A DNA stretch of 34,976 nt. It comes from Rhizobacter sp. GTDB lineage: Bacteria > Pseudomonadota > Gammaproteobacteria > Burkholderiales > Burkholderiaceae_C. Below the pieces are notes generated by a model that was given only the letters and a program-made list of their open reading frames with translations, did no database searches and was not told the DNA's origin. This document shows, piece after piece, positions 33,721-34,976 of this stretch. A program made the translations under genes and the position numbers. The first letter of the stretch is position 1; the number at the start of each line of letters is the position of its first letter. The stretch lies in contig JANXWV010000056.1 in assembly GCA_025350965.1 (NCBI GenBank), positions 1-34,976 on the forward strand. The letters run 5' to 3'.

Positions 33721-34976
33721 GTGTCCACGACGTTCCCCCGCCTGATGCTCGACCATGCCGCCAATCGGCCCGGCGCGGCAGCGCTGCGCGAGAAGGAGTT
33801 CGGCATCTGGCAGACGCTGACATGGGCTGCGCTGGCCGGGCTCGTGCGTGACATGGCCGGCGGCCTGGCGCACTCCGGGTTGCAGCGCGGCCAACACCTG
33901 GTGGTGATCGGCGAGAACCGGCCGCGCCTCTACGCGGCGATGCTGGCCGCGCAAGCGCTCGGTGCCGTGCCCGTACCGCTGTACCAGGACGCGGCGGCCA
34001 CCGAGTTCGTGTTTCCGATCACCAATGCCGAAGTGGCATTCGCCATCGTCGAAGACCAGGAGCAGGTCGACAAACTCCTCGAAGTGCGCGGCACGTGTGC
34101 CGGCCTCGCGCACATCTGGTTCGACGACCCGCGCGGCCTGCGCCACTGCGCCGAGCCGGGGCTGGCGCCGCTCGACACGCTGCTCGAGGCCGGGCGCGCG
34201 TTCAACGCGCAGCACCCGGCCTTCTTCGATGCCGAGGTGGCGAAGACCCAGGCCGACGACGTGGCCGCGATGTTCTTCACCTCGGGCACCACCGGCAACC
34301 CGAAGGGCGTGGTGCACACGCACGCATCGCTGATCGACCGCGCACAGGCCGGCGCCGCGTTCGACAAACTCACCAGCACCGAGGAAGTGCTGGCCTACAT
34401 GCCGCCGGCATGGATCGGCCAGAACATCTTCTCGTACGCGCAGTGGCTGGTGTGCGGCTACGTGGTCAACTGCCCCGAATCGCCGAGCACGGTGGCCATT
34501 GACCTGAACGAGATCGGGCCGACGTACTACTTCGCACCGCCGCGCGTATTCGAGGGCCTGCTCACGACCGTGATGATCCGCATGGAAGATGCAGGCGCGA
34601 TCAAGCGCGGCATGTTCCACCACTTCATGGCGCTGGCGCGGCGTGTCGGCCCGAAGCTGATGGACGGCAAACCGGTGTCGGTGATCGACAAGCTGCATTA
34701 CGCGCTCGGCCAGCTCTGCGTGTATGGGCCACTGCGCAACACGCTCGGCTTCTCGCGGGTGCGGGTGGCCTACACGGCCGGCGAGGCCATCGGCCCCGAC
34801 CTGTTCACGTTCTACCGCTCCATCGGCATCAACCTGAAGCAGCTCTACGGCTCGACCGAGACCGCCGTGTTCGTGTGCTTGCAGCCCGACCATGAGGCCC
34901 ATGCCGACACGGTCGGCGTGCCCATCGCCGGCGTGCAGATCAAGGTGATCGACTCGGGCGAGATCATGGTCAAGTC
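33721..34976 (+). CDS. AMP-forming acyl-CoA synthetase, N-terminal part (3' end outside window)
   Basis: This adenylate-forming enzyme activates a carboxylic acid to its CoA thioester via an acyl-AMP. The first 418 codons are visible. It starts at GTG 33721 (MSTTFPRLMLDHAANRPGAAALREKEFGIWQTLTWAAL); an ATG eight codons on is too late for the family. The ATP-binding loop is FFTSGTTGNPKGVVHTH (185-201), and the A5 motif is YGSTETAVFV (376-385). The sequence LAYMPPAWIGQNIFSYAQWLVCGYVVN is of the long-chain/aromatic acyl-CoA ligase type often encoded beside branched-chain-type ABC transporters and Crp/Fnr regulators; the downstream genes are outside the window. Substrate is unknown. No strong ribosome site precedes the GTG. 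Confidence 0.9.
   Translation, partial: MSTTFPRLMLDHAANRPGAAALREKEFGIWQTLTWAALAGLVRDMAGGLAHSGLQRGQHLVVIGENRPRLYAAMLAAQALGAVPVPLYQDAAATEFVFPITNAEVAFAIVEDQEQVDKLLEVRGTCAGLAHIWFDDPRGLRHCAEPGLAPLDTLLEAGRAFNAQHPAFFDAEVAKTQADDVAAMFFTSGTTGNPKGVVHTHASLIDRAQAGAAFDKLTSTEEVLAYMPPAWIGQNIFSYAQWLVCGYVVNCPESPSTVAIDLNEIGPTYYFAPPRVFEGLLTTVMIRMEDAGAIKRGMFHHFMALARRVGPKLMDGKPVSVIDKLHYALGQLCVYGPLRNTLGFSRVRVAYTAGEAIGPDLFTFYRSIGINLKQLYGSTETAVFVCLQPDHEAHADTVGVPIAGVQIKVIDSGEIMVK

Overview
The window is GC-rich, densely coded DNA that looks like the chromosome of a betaproteobacterium of the order Burkholderiales (Rubrivivax/Leptothrix/Methylibium-like). This rests on gene content and order: cyaY–lptM–lysA beside a PBP1a gene, a 16-strand porin of the Omp32 type, coq7, an osmC/ilvA pair, a complete type II secretion operon in the order GHIJKLMNDEF with gspC divergent, and PEP-CTERM proteins. 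I see no rRNA, tRNA, insertion sequence, phage or CRISPR array.

Layout. 1-2765: 3' end of a class A penicillin-binding protein gene, frataxin cyaY (convergent), the small lipoprotein lptM and lysA, which overlap by ATGA. 2804-8370: a minus-strand dipeptide/oligopeptide ABC operon transcribed B-A-C-D-F, with the binding-protein gene between the two permease genes and a good sigma-70 promoter at 8488-8516. 8585-9953: a porin with a strong terminator and a structured upstream region. 9954-14275: coq7, an OsmC-family gene, a candidate small RNA with its own promoter and terminator (11117-11279), ilvA, and a divergent CobT-family gene.

14292-25934: the type II secretion system. gspC is transcribed leftward. 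gspG to gspN, gspD, gspE and gspF run rightward with mostly overlapping start and stop codons. Together they encode the pseudopilus (G-K), the inner-membrane platform (C, F, L, M, N), the ATPase (E) and the secretin (D). A 20-codon reading frame bridges gspL and gspM with an overlap at each end, and gspK begins in six 9-bp repeats, five of which carry an in-frame start codon at or after the called start position.

26124-32824: accessory-looking genes. These are a protease-less Lon-like AAA+ ATPase, a decayed TPR/CHAT-type gene, a cytosolic-type 5'-nucleotidase, and a cassette of two PEP-CTERM proteins flanking an ExeM/NucH-like extracellular nuclease with a C-terminal RTX-like region. 32855-34976: a Crp/Fnr-family regulator divergent from an AMP-forming acyl-CoA synthetase that runs off the window, with a perfect 7+7 palindrome at Crp/Fnr spacing between them.

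The most novel-looking items are the candidate small RNA upstream of ilvA with a UCCUCC loop, the tiny coupled frame between gspL and gspM, the Lon-like ATPase without a protease domain, and the PEP-CTERM/nuclease cassette. Calls come from reading translations and motifs by eye; no database search was run.
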